Assembly: GCF_001297125.1 (NCBI RefSeq)
Contig: NZ_LHPC01000026.1
Coordinates: 61,200 to 125,199, forward strand
DNA length: 64,000 nt
DNA from: Pseudomonas sp. RIT-PI-q
GTDB taxonomy: Bacteria; Pseudomonadota; Gammaproteobacteria; Pseudomonadales; Pseudomonadaceae
Direction: 5' to 3'
A program made the translations under genes and the position numbers. Within the stretch, counting starts at the first letter, position 1; every line of letters starts with the position of its first letter. The notes below the pieces were generated by a model. The model was given only the letters and a program-made list of their open reading frames with translations, was not told where the DNA came from and ran no database searches. This document shows positions 1 to 8,423 of this stretch, one piece after another.

Positions 1-629
1 CTAGTTGCAGGAGTTTTTATCTCAACTAAAACAACATTCTTAGTGCTCTCCTTTCCATATATGAAATCTATGATTTTACCCCCGGAGTTGTCTAAGCCCT
101 TGCCTCCTACATAGGCTTTATCAGCGATCTGGACTAGGCATTCTGGGACTATCTGAGCTAATAGCTGAGGATTTTTCTTAAAAAGTTTATGCCAAAACTC
201 CTCGTCACTGACCGTTGAGCTTGCCTCCCAAATAGCTAGGGCCTGATGAAAAACTGAGGTGCCGCCAGTAGGTTTCAAGGTTGTATTTACAGAGTCTTTT
301 GGAAAGCCAGTATCCTGACTAAGCTCATGATCCGAACGAAATTTTTTTAAAACTTCAGCAGAATAAAGCTGCGGATCAAAATCTACAATCCTATGATGCT
401 GCGGACACAGGACAATTATATTGTCTTGAGAGTAGATGATATCGGCTTTAGCTTTTTCATCATATCTGGCACTCCCCGGTGCCAACGATCTTATATGGCA
501 AAATTCTAAAGAAGGTATGCCAAGGTTATTCGTGAGAGGGGTCGCACAGCCGGGGAATGAACATCGATATCCAGCCCTCAATAGTAATTTCTTTTTGATA
601 TTAGCTGCTGAATCCTGTCGCCATTCCAT
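1..629 (-). CDS. Shedu-like nuclease with HNH-type N-terminus (partial)
   Basis: An open frame of 209 codons starts at 629 behind an AAGGA ribosome site, with a stop codon just upstream, and runs off the left edge. Residues 23-105 form an HNH/zinc-finger-like domain: CSFPGC, then EFCHIRSLAPGSARYDEK, then a DNIIVLCPQHHRIVD segment. Residues about 170-208 show a PD-(D/E)xK nuclease core with GGKIIDF followed by VVLVEIKTP. This core matches the DUF4263 domain of SduA, the single-gene Shedu anti-phage nuclease, where the Asp and Glu-x-Lys bind metal. HNH-type N-termini on Shedu proteins are plausible sensing modules. The C-terminal end is unseen, so the full domain cannot be confirmed. A phage defence role is inferred from family and island context. 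Confidence 0.72.
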   Translation of the reverse strand, partial: MEWRQDSAANIKKKLLLRAGYRCSFPGCATPLTNNLGIPSLEFCHIRSLAPGSARYDEKAKADIIYSQDNIIVLCPQHHRIVDFDPQLYSAEVLKKFRSDHELSQDTGFPKDSVNTTLKPTGGTSVFHQALAIWEASSTVSDEEFWHKLFKKNPQLLAQIVPECLVQIADKAYVGGKGLDNSGGKIIDFIYGKESTKNVVLVEIKTPAT

Positions 630-738
630 TTAGCACGTCCTTAGAAGCAAGTATGAAAAATTCAAAAAAGAAATCCTAATTAAATATCAAGAGTTAAAGC
701 TAAAAATCTCACTGAGCATACATCTATAAAGGGGAACA

Positions 739-873
739 GTGCCATCCCCTCATTGGCATGCTGCCGAGTTGTACCAATATATTCAGGAGATGACTTCCGA
801 TGAGGCCAGCATGTGGCAAGGGATGGGAATCAAAAATGAGGTGGGACTGATTACTAGAGCCAATAGCGTGTGA
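739..873 (+). CDS. Small hypothetical protein, GTG start
   Basis: A 44-residue frame begins with GTG five bases after AAGGGG. Its composition looks like real protein: HWHAAELYQYIQEMTSDEA then MWQGMGIKNEVGL. It is amphipathic and helical, with no Cys and no membrane segment. No function is recognised. It lies between the Shedu-like gene (divergent) and a copy of the repeated intergenic element at 931. Too short to be certain, but the good ribosome site and non-random sequence favour a real gene. Confidence 0.42.
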   Translation: MPSPHWHAAELYQYIQEMTSDEASMWQGMGIKNEVGLITRANSV

Positions 874-930
874 GGCTGAAGCGGATATAAACCGGAAGCA
901 GGTGATTACGCGGCCCAGTATGCAAGGCAG

Positions 931-1015
931 GCGGAGCGCGGCATGAAGTCCGAAGGGCCGAGACGCAGGCTTTGCCAAGGCTCGGTTTACGACAGCCATT
1001 CCCCGCAGGCGCACT
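931..1015 (+). repeat. Repeated intergenic element, copy A
   Basis: The copy carries GCGGAGCGCG, CGAAGGGCCGAGACGC, then GGCTCGGTTTACGACAGCC followed by a CCCCGCAGG stretch. The same ordered blocks occur at 20,608 and 21,736, and more weakly at 19,935, always in this orientation. The last blocks can form short hairpins. It could be a structured RNA, a protein binding region or a cassette border. Confidence 0.6.
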
Positions 1016-1075
1016 CACGAGAAATGCCCTTGTGAGGCGCGGTGGCAAGCGACTGGGTTGAGCGGGGGAAATCCG

Positions 1076-1222
1076 ATGCGTATTACAGGCGATGACGATA
1101 CAGCGCATTGCGATCTTCAAATGCCCACCCGACTCTCAACAGTGTCTTTCAGCGCATGCAGTAAGAGCTTGGTACGTCCATTGATGTTGTCAAACCCACC
1201 AACCTGGAACTCGTGGTGGCCT
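1076..1222 (+). pseudogene. Decayed copy of the small gene at 20,031
   Basis: The reading starts ATG...GATGACGATACAG...TGCGAT and matches the beginning of the 70-residue gene at 20,031 (MxxTxDxDTxxCDxQMP). It then skips about 55 bases, resumes at the segment coding PTLDGVFERMQ, and continues with recognisable similarity to the 3' end. The sequence in front (GACTGGGTTGAGCGGGGGAAATC) also matches the ribosome-site region of the intact gene. It is thus an internally deleted, non-functional duplicate that travels with its upstream repeat element. Confidence 0.6.
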
Positions 1223-1273
1223 ACACATTACTGAGTATAGGCACTTAGCTAGATCATCATAGGAGGACAGACG

Positions 1274-1966
1274 CTAGGGCCAGCGTACTAGCTGAAGCTC
1301 CTTGATTCGTATCGCCATCGCAATATCCGAAACCCCAAATTGAACCGAAAGTGGAATCAAATTACGGTTGTTGAACCGGGCACACCTTGCCAACGAAATC
1401 TCTCGATCAAGCGAATCCCTTTCTGCGTTCAAAAGCGACCATGGATCTGAAGGGTTGAGGTGGTAACAGGTGGTATCAGTGAAGGGGAAGGGGCCCTTCA
1501 TCTGAAATTGAGCAGCAAAAGCATCTAGTAGAAGTCGGGCTGGTATCAAAAAACACGCCGCAAAGTAATCAGCCTCCCTTTCCTTGGGAGGGCGACTTTG
1601 TCCTCGTGCCGATCCGTCCAAAGGCTTATCACGATGCATCACCTCATCTTCATGAAGCACAAAGTGACCGACCTCATGAGCGCCGGTGAACCGGATCACA
1701 TTTAGTGGGAATTCGGTGGAAACTGCTATGCGTCGAATCGAGCGATTCATTAAACCAGCAGCCTTGAAGCGCTCTCCCTCTCGCCCGAACAGTGGAGAGC
1801 CCAGGTCTGGAAGGAGCTGGTAATCAAGTCCTAAAATATGGGCCGCGACCTCAGGTGCCAGCATCTGAAATGGCGTCAGGTGTCGGTTTGGCCATAAGCG
1901 TTCTTGATTGTCCCAAATTTCTTTATGAAGACGATGGGCTGTTTGCTGGATGCTTTCACGATTCAT
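1274..1966 (-). CDS. ImmA/IrrE-family zinc metallopeptidase
   Basis: This 230-residue protein has the zinc-peptidase motif HEVGHFVLHE at about residues 95-104, followed by KEREADYFAACFLIP, the downstream Glu-containing helix typical of ImmA/IrrE (DUF955) peptidases. Family members cleave DNA-bound repressors, as ImmA does in ICEBs1 and IrrE in Deinococcus. No helix-turn-helix is fused here, unlike the second IrrE protein at 4,664. The C-terminal 80 residues are unassigned. Two CACCATATG direct repeats sit just upstream. It is probably cytoplasmic and may control genes on the island; the target is unknown. Confidence 0.82.
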   Translation of the reverse strand: MNRESIQQTAHRLHKEIWDNQERLWPNRHLTPFQMLAPEVAAHILGLDYQLLPDLGSPLFGREGERFKAAGLMNRSIRRIAVSTEFPLNVIRFTGAHEVGHFVLHEDEVMHRDKPLDGSARGQSRPPKEREADYFAACFLIPARLLLDAFAAQFQMKGPFPFTDTTCYHLNPSDPWSLLNAERDSLDREISLARCARFNNRNLIPLSVQFGVSDIAMAIRIKELQLVRWP

Positions 1967-1976
1967 AGCTTTTTAC

Positions 1977-2016
1977 ACCATATGATGTGCTGCTCTTGCA
2001 GACTAATCACCATATG
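1977..2016 (-). promoter_or_regulatory. Direct repeats upstream of the IrrE gene, possible operator
   Basis: CACCATATG occurs at 1,977-1,985 and again at 2,008-2,016, 31 bases apart (about three helical turns), immediately before the start codon of the IrrE-type gene. Spacing and position fit a binding site for a dimeric or paired regulator, but nothing in the sequence names that regulator. Confidence 0.3.
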
Positions 2017-2155
2017 TAGTGTTGTCAACGACCTGTAATGCCAAGGTGATGTCGGGCTAAAGACATGAGTGGGCTGCCGGTGCTCGTGCGCTGGATACTC
2101 CAGCCCAGAACCCATCTCGGTGCTTGTTCTGTTGCGATCCAGACTACCGGCTACC

Positions 2156-2641
2156 CTAGCTCAAGGTTTGCGTACGCAGCCACGCTTCCACTTTTTGCCA
2201 TCGGCCAACCTTGGAAAGCTGTGACCTTGCTGTATCTAGAATCTCAAGCAGTCGCTGTCTTTCCGCACGAGATGGGAACCAATCATCAATCTCGACGCTG
2301 CAGAGGTTGGACTCGCTCAGTGCCCATCTCACAACCATGTCCGCAGCAGCTCTGCAGTGATCCGCCATGTACAGCCGCCGTTCTTCAACAGACCATCCAC
2401 GCTTTGCTAGCTCATCGGTCACGTCGATGATGCCAAGGTCACCAAAGTAGGCTGCGGTGTCAGGATAATGGATGCCTGCCAATGACACTTTGGTCTCGCC
2501 GGATTCCCGATCAAAATAGGAAAGGAAATGCCACCCACCCGTGGTGCTTCCTGGATGGGGGAAATTGATGGCGGCTTTGCCTGTTATGTAGTGCTTGCGC
2601 GCGACACGTTTGAGGTCAAGGTCGAAGAGCGGCTGGGCCAT
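2156..2641 (-). CDS. Hypothetical island protein (161 aa), intact member of a repeated family
   Basis: The 161-residue protein has the N-terminal signature PLFDLDLKRVARKH, then GSTTGGWHFLSYFDRESG, and a C-terminal helical half. It is soluble and has no catalytic motif I recognise. It is the only complete member of a family in this window: a copy cut after DRESG lies at 4,482, and a scrap with LFDFDLLRVSRQH at about 10,500. The recurrence suggests a common passenger of Pseudomonas mobile elements. Start at 2,641 is chosen by alignment with the 4,634 start; no strong ribosome site is seen. Confidence 0.65.
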   Translation of the reverse strand: MAQPLFDLDLKRVARKHYITGKAAINFPHPGSTTGGWHFLSYFDRESGETKVSLAGIHYPDTAAYFGDLGIIDVTDELAKRGWSVEERRLYMADHCRAAADMVVRWALSESNLCSVEIDDWFPSRAERQRLLEILDTARSQLSKVGRWQKVEAWLRTQTLS

Positions 2642-2696
2642 GTAATTAATATCCGAAAATGAGATTGGGTACTTCAGAGGCGTGACAATAGCTCTT

Positions 2697-2932
2697 CTAA
2701 AGCGCTCTCAAAACGTGCTCAAGCGTCTGATGTTGGGCCGCTGACGCTGCTAGTGGTGCAGTCACCTGCGGTACTGGCACGGGCTGTCGAAGAAAGGTCT
2801 CCACATCTCTACTTCGGTCAAATCTGTGTTCTTGGAGTTTCGCGTGGGGGATCTGCTGCTGGCCTGATTTCACCTGTCGGACGCAGTCGAAATCGCAGCC
2901 CTGTGGACGATCTGTGCATTCTTTGAAGGTCT
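2697..2932 (-). pseudogene. 5'-truncated gene remnant ending HQTLEHVLRAL
   Basis: An open frame of 78 codons runs from a stop at 2,932 to a stop at 2,697 without an ATG. It reads DRPQGCDFDCVRQVK, then KLQEHRFDRSRDVETFLRQP, and ends QHQTLEHVLRAL. The same tail (PIALL...EHQTLERMLRA) appears at about 4,410-4,480 and near the end of the small frame at 12,713. It is best explained as the 3' part of a gene family scattered and broken in this island. Function unknown. Confidence 0.45.
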
Positions 2933-3062
2933 AGGAGGCCAAAATTGTAACAAGTCAGAAGATTGGTGCAAAAAAAGGCTTCCGCACCAGTTGCTAAAAT
3001 ACTATCTTAATCACTTTGTGCCATTACGGTGTTTCGTTGAATTTCGTTGTCTTGAGGATTTC

Positions 3063-4193
3063 ATGGACGAAAATTTTGAATATGATGCGATATTGATCGA
3101 CACATCGATCTTTGATGCCAATGGTCTCAGGCTGGAAAAAGGGTTGCTGAGCAAACTTAGCCAGTTCAAAAGAAGTCCAATTGAGATTATATTTCCCGAC
3201 GTGATACGGGGGGAAGTGAAGGCTCACTTGGCGAAAAAAATCAAAGAATCTAGAAGCGCATTAGAAAAAGCGATCAATGATGCTGGCGATCATCTGTTCT
3301 TGAAGGAGGACAGGCTGGCGAAAGCAAAAGAACTGATCGCAGAAAGCCTTGATGTTGATGCGCTGGCGGAGATGCGAATTGCAGATTTTATTGAAGCGGT
3401 TGGTGGTACAGATTTTGAGTGTGGGAAAAATTTAGAAATCTCAGCGCTACTTGAGAAGTATTTCAAAAATCTTGCACCATTTGCCGAGAGTGGAAAGAAA
3501 AAAAATGAATTCCCAGACGCTATAACGCTGCTTGCTGTTGATAATTGGGCTGCTGCCAATAATAAGCGCGTACTGGCGATTTCACAGGATGGGGATTGGA
3601 AAGCCTACTGTGAGGCCTCTAAGTATATGGAGTGCAGTGAGAGCCTTTCTGATGTGCTCACAGCCTACAACAAAGCGAATCCCGTGTACGGACTGATTGG
3701 CAAGCTAGAGAATGCCATCGAAGCCAATGCCGCTCAAGATTTTATCAAGGAAGTGGAGAGTAGGCTCGACTCTGTCCTAGATGATTTCACTCCCAATCAA
3801 GACGCTGACTCTGCTTTCTATTGGGAGCCTGAAGGATGCTCTGGCCGTTTCAATCGATTTGAACTATCTACTCCGCAGCTCCGCCTTATTGAGCACGGAA
3901 ATGGTTTTATAGTTTTGGAGTTGGATGCTGAAATTACAGTAGATGTAGAAGGGGAGTTCTCCCTCTCTGTTCATGATTCCATAGATGGTGACAATGTGCC
4001 CATTGACTCATGTACAGTAGAGGTTGAGGAAACCTTTAATTCGAAAATATTGGTGACTTTGGCTGCTGAGTTCGGAGATGGGTCTGAAAACCTGGAGATC
4101 AGTGATTTGGAAGTGGAAGATGTCGAGGTTGTGAGCGTCCCCAAAACGATCCACTTTGGTACGTTGGAACCGTTTCAGGACGAATACGACTGA
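3063..4193 (+). CDS. PIN-domain protein (DUF4935-like)
   Basis: The start at 3,063 is preferred over an upstream in-frame ATG because TTGAGGATTTC gives a ribosome site there; this makes 376 residues. The first 200 residues look like a PIN nuclease: AILIDTSIFD near the N-terminus, then a Glu in RGEVKAHL, Asp in NEFPDAITLL, and Asp in VLAISQDGDW. These four acidic positions form the metal site in PIN ribonucleases. The C-terminal 150 residues are acidic and predicted mostly beta. The large size and lack of a small partner gene argue against a VapBC toxin pair. Local GC is lower than in neighbours, consistent with recent transfer. Confidence 0.72.
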   Translation: MDENFEYDAILIDTSIFDANGLRLEKGLLSKLSQFKRSPIEIIFPDVIRGEVKAHLAKKIKESRSALEKAINDAGDHLFLKEDRLAKAKELIAESLDVDALAEMRIADFIEAVGGTDFECGKNLEISALLEKYFKNLAPFAESGKKKNEFPDAITLLAVDNWAAANNKRVLAISQDGDWKAYCEASKYMECSESLSDVLTAYNKANPVYGLIGKLENAIEANAAQDFIKEVESRLDSVLDDFTPNQDADSAFYWEPEGCSGRFNRFELSTPQLRLIEHGNGFIVLELDAEITVDVEGEFSLSVHDSIDGDNVPIDSCTVEVEETFNSKILVTLAAEFGDGSENLEISDLEVEDVEVVSVPKTIHFGTLEPFQDEYD

Positions 4194-4408
4194 TTATCCG
4201 CTGAGTAGAATTGGAGACCCCCATGCCAGTCCGGCGTTAGGGGTTCTCCAGCGCATTCAAGCTGTAGAAAAAGCAAATGGGGAAGTTGAATGCCAACACT
4301 CGGAGTATCTAGGGAGTGAGGATGGACATCAGCACTGCTAGGACGCTGACTCTTTAGGAACGGCCTGGTTCACGACTGTCGACACATTGCGGCGCGTCCA
4401 GCATCTGA

Positions 4409-4634
4409 TCCTGTGACTCACGAGGCTCTAAGCATCCGCTCAAGCGTTTGATGTTCCCTCGTCGGCAGCAGCGCTATTGGATCAGGCCACGCCGGACTCC
4501 CGATCAAAATAGGAAAGGAAATGCCATCCACCGGTGGTGCTTCTGGGATTTGGAAAGTTGATGGGGGCTTTGCCTGTTATCTGGTTTTCTCGGGAGACGC
4601 GTTTGAGGTCAAAGTCGAAGAGTGGCTTGTTCAT
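4409..4634 (-). pseudogene. Truncated copy of the 2,156-2,641 gene joined to another gene's tail
   Basis: From 4,634 the frame reads MNKPLFDFDLKRVSREN, then STTGGWHFLSYFDRESG, matching the first 50 residues of the 161-residue protein, then stops at 4,482. Directly beyond, in another frame, lies PDPIALLPTREHQTLERML, the tail seen also at 2,697. The junction looks like a deletion or recombination event that fused two unrelated cargo genes. The short peptide could still be translated but is probably not functional. Confidence 0.65.
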
Positions 4635-4663
4635 GGGCAAGCTTGCCTCCACGGTTAGCTTTG

Positions 4664-5782
4664 TTAAGCCTGGCGTTGGGCGCTGTTCACTAACCGTAAA
4701 GGGGCGATAGGTACGTTCAACATGAACTGATTCTTCACCATCTCCGTGCTCAAGCCGGCAGCAGCGAGCACGCGATTCCACGTCGCGTAGTCCAGTAAGT
4801 CGATTGCGCGCTGAACGAGGAGGGGGGACTCCATCGGAATCAACTCGTCAAACTCTTCGCTTTTTGTAAACCCTTTACGCGCTAGGTAGGTAAAGCCACT
4901 CTTCGCTTGATCGGCAGTTAGCAGATCCAATGCACGAGCCCGATAGATTAATGCCTTGAAGCTCACCTTCCAGCGAAGCTTTAGCTCCTTGAGCGCTGGC
5001 CAGTTCAGGTACTTCCCTCTCATGGTCGGAAACTCCGCAGCGAAGCTTGCTCGTGGCATCAGGAGTGCGCTGGCGAACTGGTTGGCTTGTTCCTCAGTCT
5101 CACGACACCCTGTCTCGATTCCTTGGTGCATGACTAGATGGCCTAGCTCATGGGCCAAGTCAAACCGTTGCCTTCCAGGGTTGGCCTTGGATGTATTGCG
5201 AACGATTAAAGGACGCTTGTTAAAAAGAGAAAAAGCATCAATTCGGTCATCAGCGTCTGCGAGGTTGACCACCAGAACGCCAATCTTCTCTGCGAGCTTT
5301 GTCACACTTGATAGCGGGCCTAAGCCTAATCCTTGTTCCCTGCGAAATCGCTCTGCTACCAATTCAATCTTCCCTGCACCGGAGACAGGTTCATCAAGGG
5401 CAGCGAAGTCCATGACAGGAAATGCGACCTCTTTGTCCAGCTCATCAACCAGCAACTCGAACATTTCAACTTGAGCGGCGATGGTTTTTTTGAGAGTAAG
5501 GGTCGAAGTTCGAACGCTCCGGAAATGGCATTGCTCTAGCTCGACGCCACTTTTTCGGGGGGCAAAGAAAAAGCTTTCCCTAACACTAAGGACTTCGCAA
5601 AGCCGCTCCAGTTGATTAGGGGAGGGTATCGCGTTGACCTCAAGTTTGTGCGCGTACTGCCTGGTAACGCCAAGTAGCTCACCAATCTCAGCAAGGGATC
5701 GCCCCGCCGCACACCTAGCGAGGCGGAGCTTGTCGGGCGAAAATTCATCACCCAGAGGCAGGAAGCCTGTCGTGTTATTCAT
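4664..5782 (-). CDS. XRE-family regulator fused to ImmA/IrrE metallopeptidase
   Basis: The 372-residue protein opens with a Cro/C1-type helix-turn-helix (about residues 15-70: DKLRLARCAAGRSLAEIGEL, then GVTRQYAHKLE). A peptidase domain follows with HELGHLVMHQ near residue 215 and EEQANQFASALLMP after it. This is the classic XRE-IrrE fusion. Such proteins act as repressors or repressor-cleaving sensors, often paired with a partner or toxin. Its ATG overlaps the end of the upstream gene by 8 bases, so the two are coupled. The pair is divergent from the Mrr-Thoeris operon, which suggests a regulatory role there; that is inference. Confidence 0.85.
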   Translation of the reverse strand: MNNTTGFLPLGDEFSPDKLRLARCAAGRSLAEIGELLGVTRQYAHKLEVNAIPSPNQLERLCEVLSVRESFFFAPRKSGVELEQCHFRSVRTSTLTLKKTIAAQVEMFELLVDELDKEVAFPVMDFAALDEPVSGAGKIELVAERFRREQGLGLGPLSSVTKLAEKIGVLVVNLADADDRIDAFSLFNKRPLIVRNTSKANPGRQRFDLAHELGHLVMHQGIETGCRETEEQANQFASALLMPRASFAAEFPTMRGKYLNWPALKELKLRWKVSFKALIYRARALDLLTADQAKSGFTYLARKGFTKSEEFDELIPMESPLLVQRAIDLLDYATWNRVLAAAGLSTEMVKNQFMLNVPIAPLRLVNSAQRQA

Positions 5783-6395
5783 CTTTCGAGTCAGTATCTT
5801 TCATTTCAGTCTGTGCGACGTCTTTGTCGCGACGGGTTGGCAGCGAGTCAACAATCTCTACGACCGGCGACAGCGTGGTCGTGCGAACCGAGACCAAAGG
5901 CTCGTAGTTGTGAACCCATTTGCAGATCACGTTCCGGTTCGTGTCGAAACCCAGGATCGAAACTGTCAGGGTCGGCCCATCTGGGTTGCGGTCACTGTCT
6001 ACGTATACCCGCCAGGTGAGGTTTCCATCGTTGGCTGGCCCGAGAAGGCTGTCGTGATATCGCTCAACTTGGTTTTTTTGTAAGCGGTGCCCTTTCTTAC
6101 GAAGATCAGGGTCATCAGTCACGAACTGCATCAAAACTCCATCGACGCTGACAGTGTAATCCAAAGTTTTGTTGACTAGACGAAACCAAGGGAGGTCACC
6201 CTCACGTTGGAGGCGTATGAAGCGACCATGGATGCGTCCATAAGGAAACACCCCTCGCGTCCAATTGGTGTCATCGTCTGTTGAAGTAGCCTCTAGTGCC
6301 TTATACGCAGCGTCCAAGAGGTTGTTGAAAACGACATCGAGATGGGCTCGGCTGAGCTTTGGCTCAAGCTCGCTTGGATGCTGGAATTCTGGCAT
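5775..6395 (-). CDS. Hypothetical protein coupled to the XRE-IrrE gene
   Basis: The protein has 206 residues and no recognised family. It starts at 6,395 behind GGAGAG. It is soluble, rich in beta-forming segments (GRIHGRFIRLQREGDLPWFR; VDGVLMQFVTDDP) and ends in a charged tail. The final codons overlap the start of the XRE-IrrE gene by 8 bases, so both are made from one message. A stable partner of an IrrE protease is a likely role (substrate, sensor or inhibitor), but no motif proves it. Promoters for this pair and for the divergent nuclease operon must share 6,396-6,661. Confidence 0.6.
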   Translation of the reverse strand: MPEFQHPSELEPKLSRAHLDVVFNNLLDAAYKALEATSTDDDTNWTRGVFPYGRIHGRFIRLQREGDLPWFRLVNKTLDYTVSVDGVLMQFVTDDPDLRKKGHRLQKNQVERYHDSLLGPANDGNLTWRVYVDSDRNPDGPTLTVSILGFDTNRNVICKWVHNYEPLVSVRTTTLSPVVEIVDSLPTRRDKDVAQTEMKDTDSKDE

Positions 6396-6661
6396 TTGAC
6401 TCTCCGAAAAGCGTGCAAATTCTAAGTAGTGTCAACCGGCATTTTTGTGCATTTTTTATCGATTGTCAACCAGCTGGGTGTAGGCGTTACTGTGATCGCT
6501 CTGCCCGTGATTGGGCGCGTTTATCAGTACAGTCAGGACTTGATTGAGGGCGACTCGGTCACTCTGGATAGTCCCGATGGACGAGCTGATGGCACTGAGC
6601 TATGTTCGCTTGCAAGATTAAGCGCGAGACCGCGCGATGGCTCAGGAAAGGAATCGGCGCG

Positions 6662-7828
6662 ATGATTTACCAATGCAATGGATGCAATAGGACTACCTTC
6701 GAGACAGCGTGCCCATGGTGCATGGGCTCCCAGGTGTCGCCATCATCAGAGATCACGTTGCGCCACCTTACGCCACTGGATCCTTCCTTTTATCCCGATT
6801 TTCAATACAGATCCAAAGGCTTGATTCAAGACTTTTTCGGGAAGAAGAAAGAGCAAGCCCAGCTCAACGATCTTCTGAACAACGTATTGAGAAAATACTC
6901 CGAGCTAAAGCAGCCGTACTTCACGAACTTCATTCACACCACCCGTGAACGCGCAGGTAGCAGCGATGACGCAGGCGTACCCGGCCCACGGTTGGATGGT
7001 GTGTACAGCGAGAGGGAATTGTTCAGGGAAGTCTTGATTCGCAAAGGCTTTGACGAGCTTGAAGGGCTTCCATCTCTTCTGGACAAGCTGTTACAGACCA
7101 CCGCCTTCAACTCTGCCTACCTGGGCTTCTCCAGAGAGTTGACGCGACACATTCGAACTGAACTTGCCGACACCTTACGTTCTTGGATTGAAGAGGCAGG
7201 AACGACCTTCAGGTCTGACTTGGCCTTGTTCTATTACTACCTGTGGGAAAATGACGTAGCTTTCCCCAATGTTCAATTCAATCCCCAGGCGGCTTCGACA
7301 TCTGGTGTGCCACTCCTCCCGCTACCGGTTTTTCGGAATGGCCTGAGCCTGTGCGAAGAGATTTATTTCGATATTCTCGTCGAGCGGCTGGGATCTCAGC
7401 TAGAGCATTTTAATCCGAATCAGTTCATCACTATGTACCTGGTGGATGCCATGGATGGGTTTCAGTTTGAAGCCTTCTTGGTTGAGATCTTCCAGACCAT
7501 TGGCTATGACGTCAAAGAGACCAAGAAGACGGCTGATCAAGGCGCCGACCTTTTCGTTACCCGATTCGGTAAAAACATGGTCATCCAGGCTAAGAACTAC
7601 TCTGGCTCTGTAGGAAACGCGGCTGTGCAGCAAGCCATCTCTGCTAAAGCGTTCTACGGGTGCGACGAGGCTATGGTGGTCACGAACTCCTATTACACAA
7701 AGTCTGCAAAAGAATTGGCCGGCACGGCGGGCGTGCGGCTGATCGACCGGGATGGGCTTCAGAGTTATCTGGATGATTACAACCAGAAGCTCATTGAGGC
7801 CTTCCAGGCCGAGGAAGAAAGCGCCTAA
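6662..7828 (+). CDS. Zinc-ribbon Mrr-type restriction endonuclease
   Basis: The start at 6,662 is chosen for AAGGA nine bases upstream, giving 388 residues. The N-terminus holds a zinc ribbon (CNGC then CPWC). A helical middle follows, and the C-terminus has an Mrr-type PD-(D/E)xK domain: FQFEAFLVEIFQTIGYDV, then QGADLFVTRFGKNMVIQAKN at about residues 294-312 with the Asp and Gln-Ala-Lys metal-site residues. Mrr enzymes cut modified DNA. The next gene starts 30 bases on, so this nuclease is probably transcribed with the Thoeris genes. Mrr-type genes are not a standard Thoeris component. Confidence 0.85.
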   Translation: MIYQCNGCNRTTFETACPWCMGSQVSPSSEITLRHLTPLDPSFYPDFQYRSKGLIQDFFGKKKEQAQLNDLLNNVLRKYSELKQPYFTNFIHTTRERAGSSDDAGVPGPRLDGVYSERELFREVLIRKGFDELEGLPSLLDKLLQTTAFNSAYLGFSRELTRHIRTELADTLRSWIEEAGTTFRSDLALFYYYLWENDVAFPNVQFNPQAASTSGVPLLPLPVFRNGLSLCEEIYFDILVERLGSQLEHFNPNQFITMYLVDAMDGFQFEAFLVEIFQTIGYDVKETKKTADQGADLFVTRFGKNMVIQAKNYSGSVGNAAVQQAISAKAFYGCDEAMVVTNSYYTKSAKELAGTAGVRLIDRDGLQSYLDDYNQKLIEAFQAEEESA

Positions 7829-7858
7829 TCTTTTCCATAAGCCTAGAAGGAATTATCC

Positions 7859-8362
7859 ATGGCTCGAAATGTGTTCTTCAGTTTCCACTTCGCTAACGAC
7901 TTCTGGCGTACTCAGCAGGTACGCAATATCGGCGCTTTGGAAGGGCAAAAGCTCTATACCGCCAATGAATGGGAGGAGGTCAAAAAAAAGGGTGACGCGG
8001 CGATTAGGAAATGGATCGACGATAGCCTGGTCGGAAAATCATGTGTAGTTGTCCTCGTGGGCTCAGAAACCGCTACCCGGCCTTGGGTATTGGAGGAGGT
8101 CATCAAGGGGTGGAACGCAGGAAAAGGCGTTGTCGCCATTCGGATCAACCGTCTTTTAGATAACCATCAGAATACCTCCGTCGCTGGCTCTAACCCCTTC
8201 GATGCCGTCACGCTAAAAAATGGCACGGTGAGGCTATCCGGCTATGCGAAGCTGATGACTCCAGCGGGGAACGATAGCAAAGAGGTTTATGCTTCCATCC
8301 AGGCCAATATCGAAAGCTGGATCGAGGACGCCATTACTATTCGTAAAAATTACAAACCTTAA
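7859..8362 (+). CDS. thsB: Thoeris TIR-domain protein ThsB (MTH538-like)
   Basis: The 167-residue protein starts MARNVFFSFHFANDFWR and continues QVRNIGALEG, EWEEVKKKGDAAIRKWID, then CVVVLVGSETATRPWVLEEV. This is the MTH538/DUF1863 TIR-like fold of Thoeris ThsB, which on phage infection converts NAD into a cyclic ADP-ribose signal that activates ThsA. The likely catalytic Glu is residue 80, in the position of the family's conserved acid after the Trp. It stands between the Mrr-type gene and thsA in one operon. Length is close to known ThsB proteins. Confidence 0.9.
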   Translation: MARNVFFSFHFANDFWRTQQVRNIGALEGQKLYTANEWEEVKKKGDAAIRKWIDDSLVGKSCVVVLVGSETATRPWVLEEVIKGWNAGKGVVAIRINRLLDNHQNTSVAGSNPFDAVTLKNGTVRLSGYAKLMTPAGNDSKEVYASIQANIESWIEDAITIRKNYKP

Positions 8363-8423
8363 AACCTCACTACTCGTCCGTATGGGTGGTTTAGCTTGCC
8401 AATTGCACATATAAGAGCCCGAT

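Noticed and set aside
724..1120. Two minus-strand frames (724-1,014 and 854-1,120)
   Set aside because: They run through repeat copy A; similar frames appear opposite other copies. The plus-strand 44-codon gene at 739 is better supported.
4156..4341. 61-codon frame after the PIN-domain gene
   Set aside because: It begins inside the end of the PIN gene in another frame; the later part has some protein-like sequence but no start signal, so it was not called.
7400..7633. Minus-strand frame inside the Mrr-type gene
   Set aside because: Shadow of the plus-strand coding sequence with no start signals.
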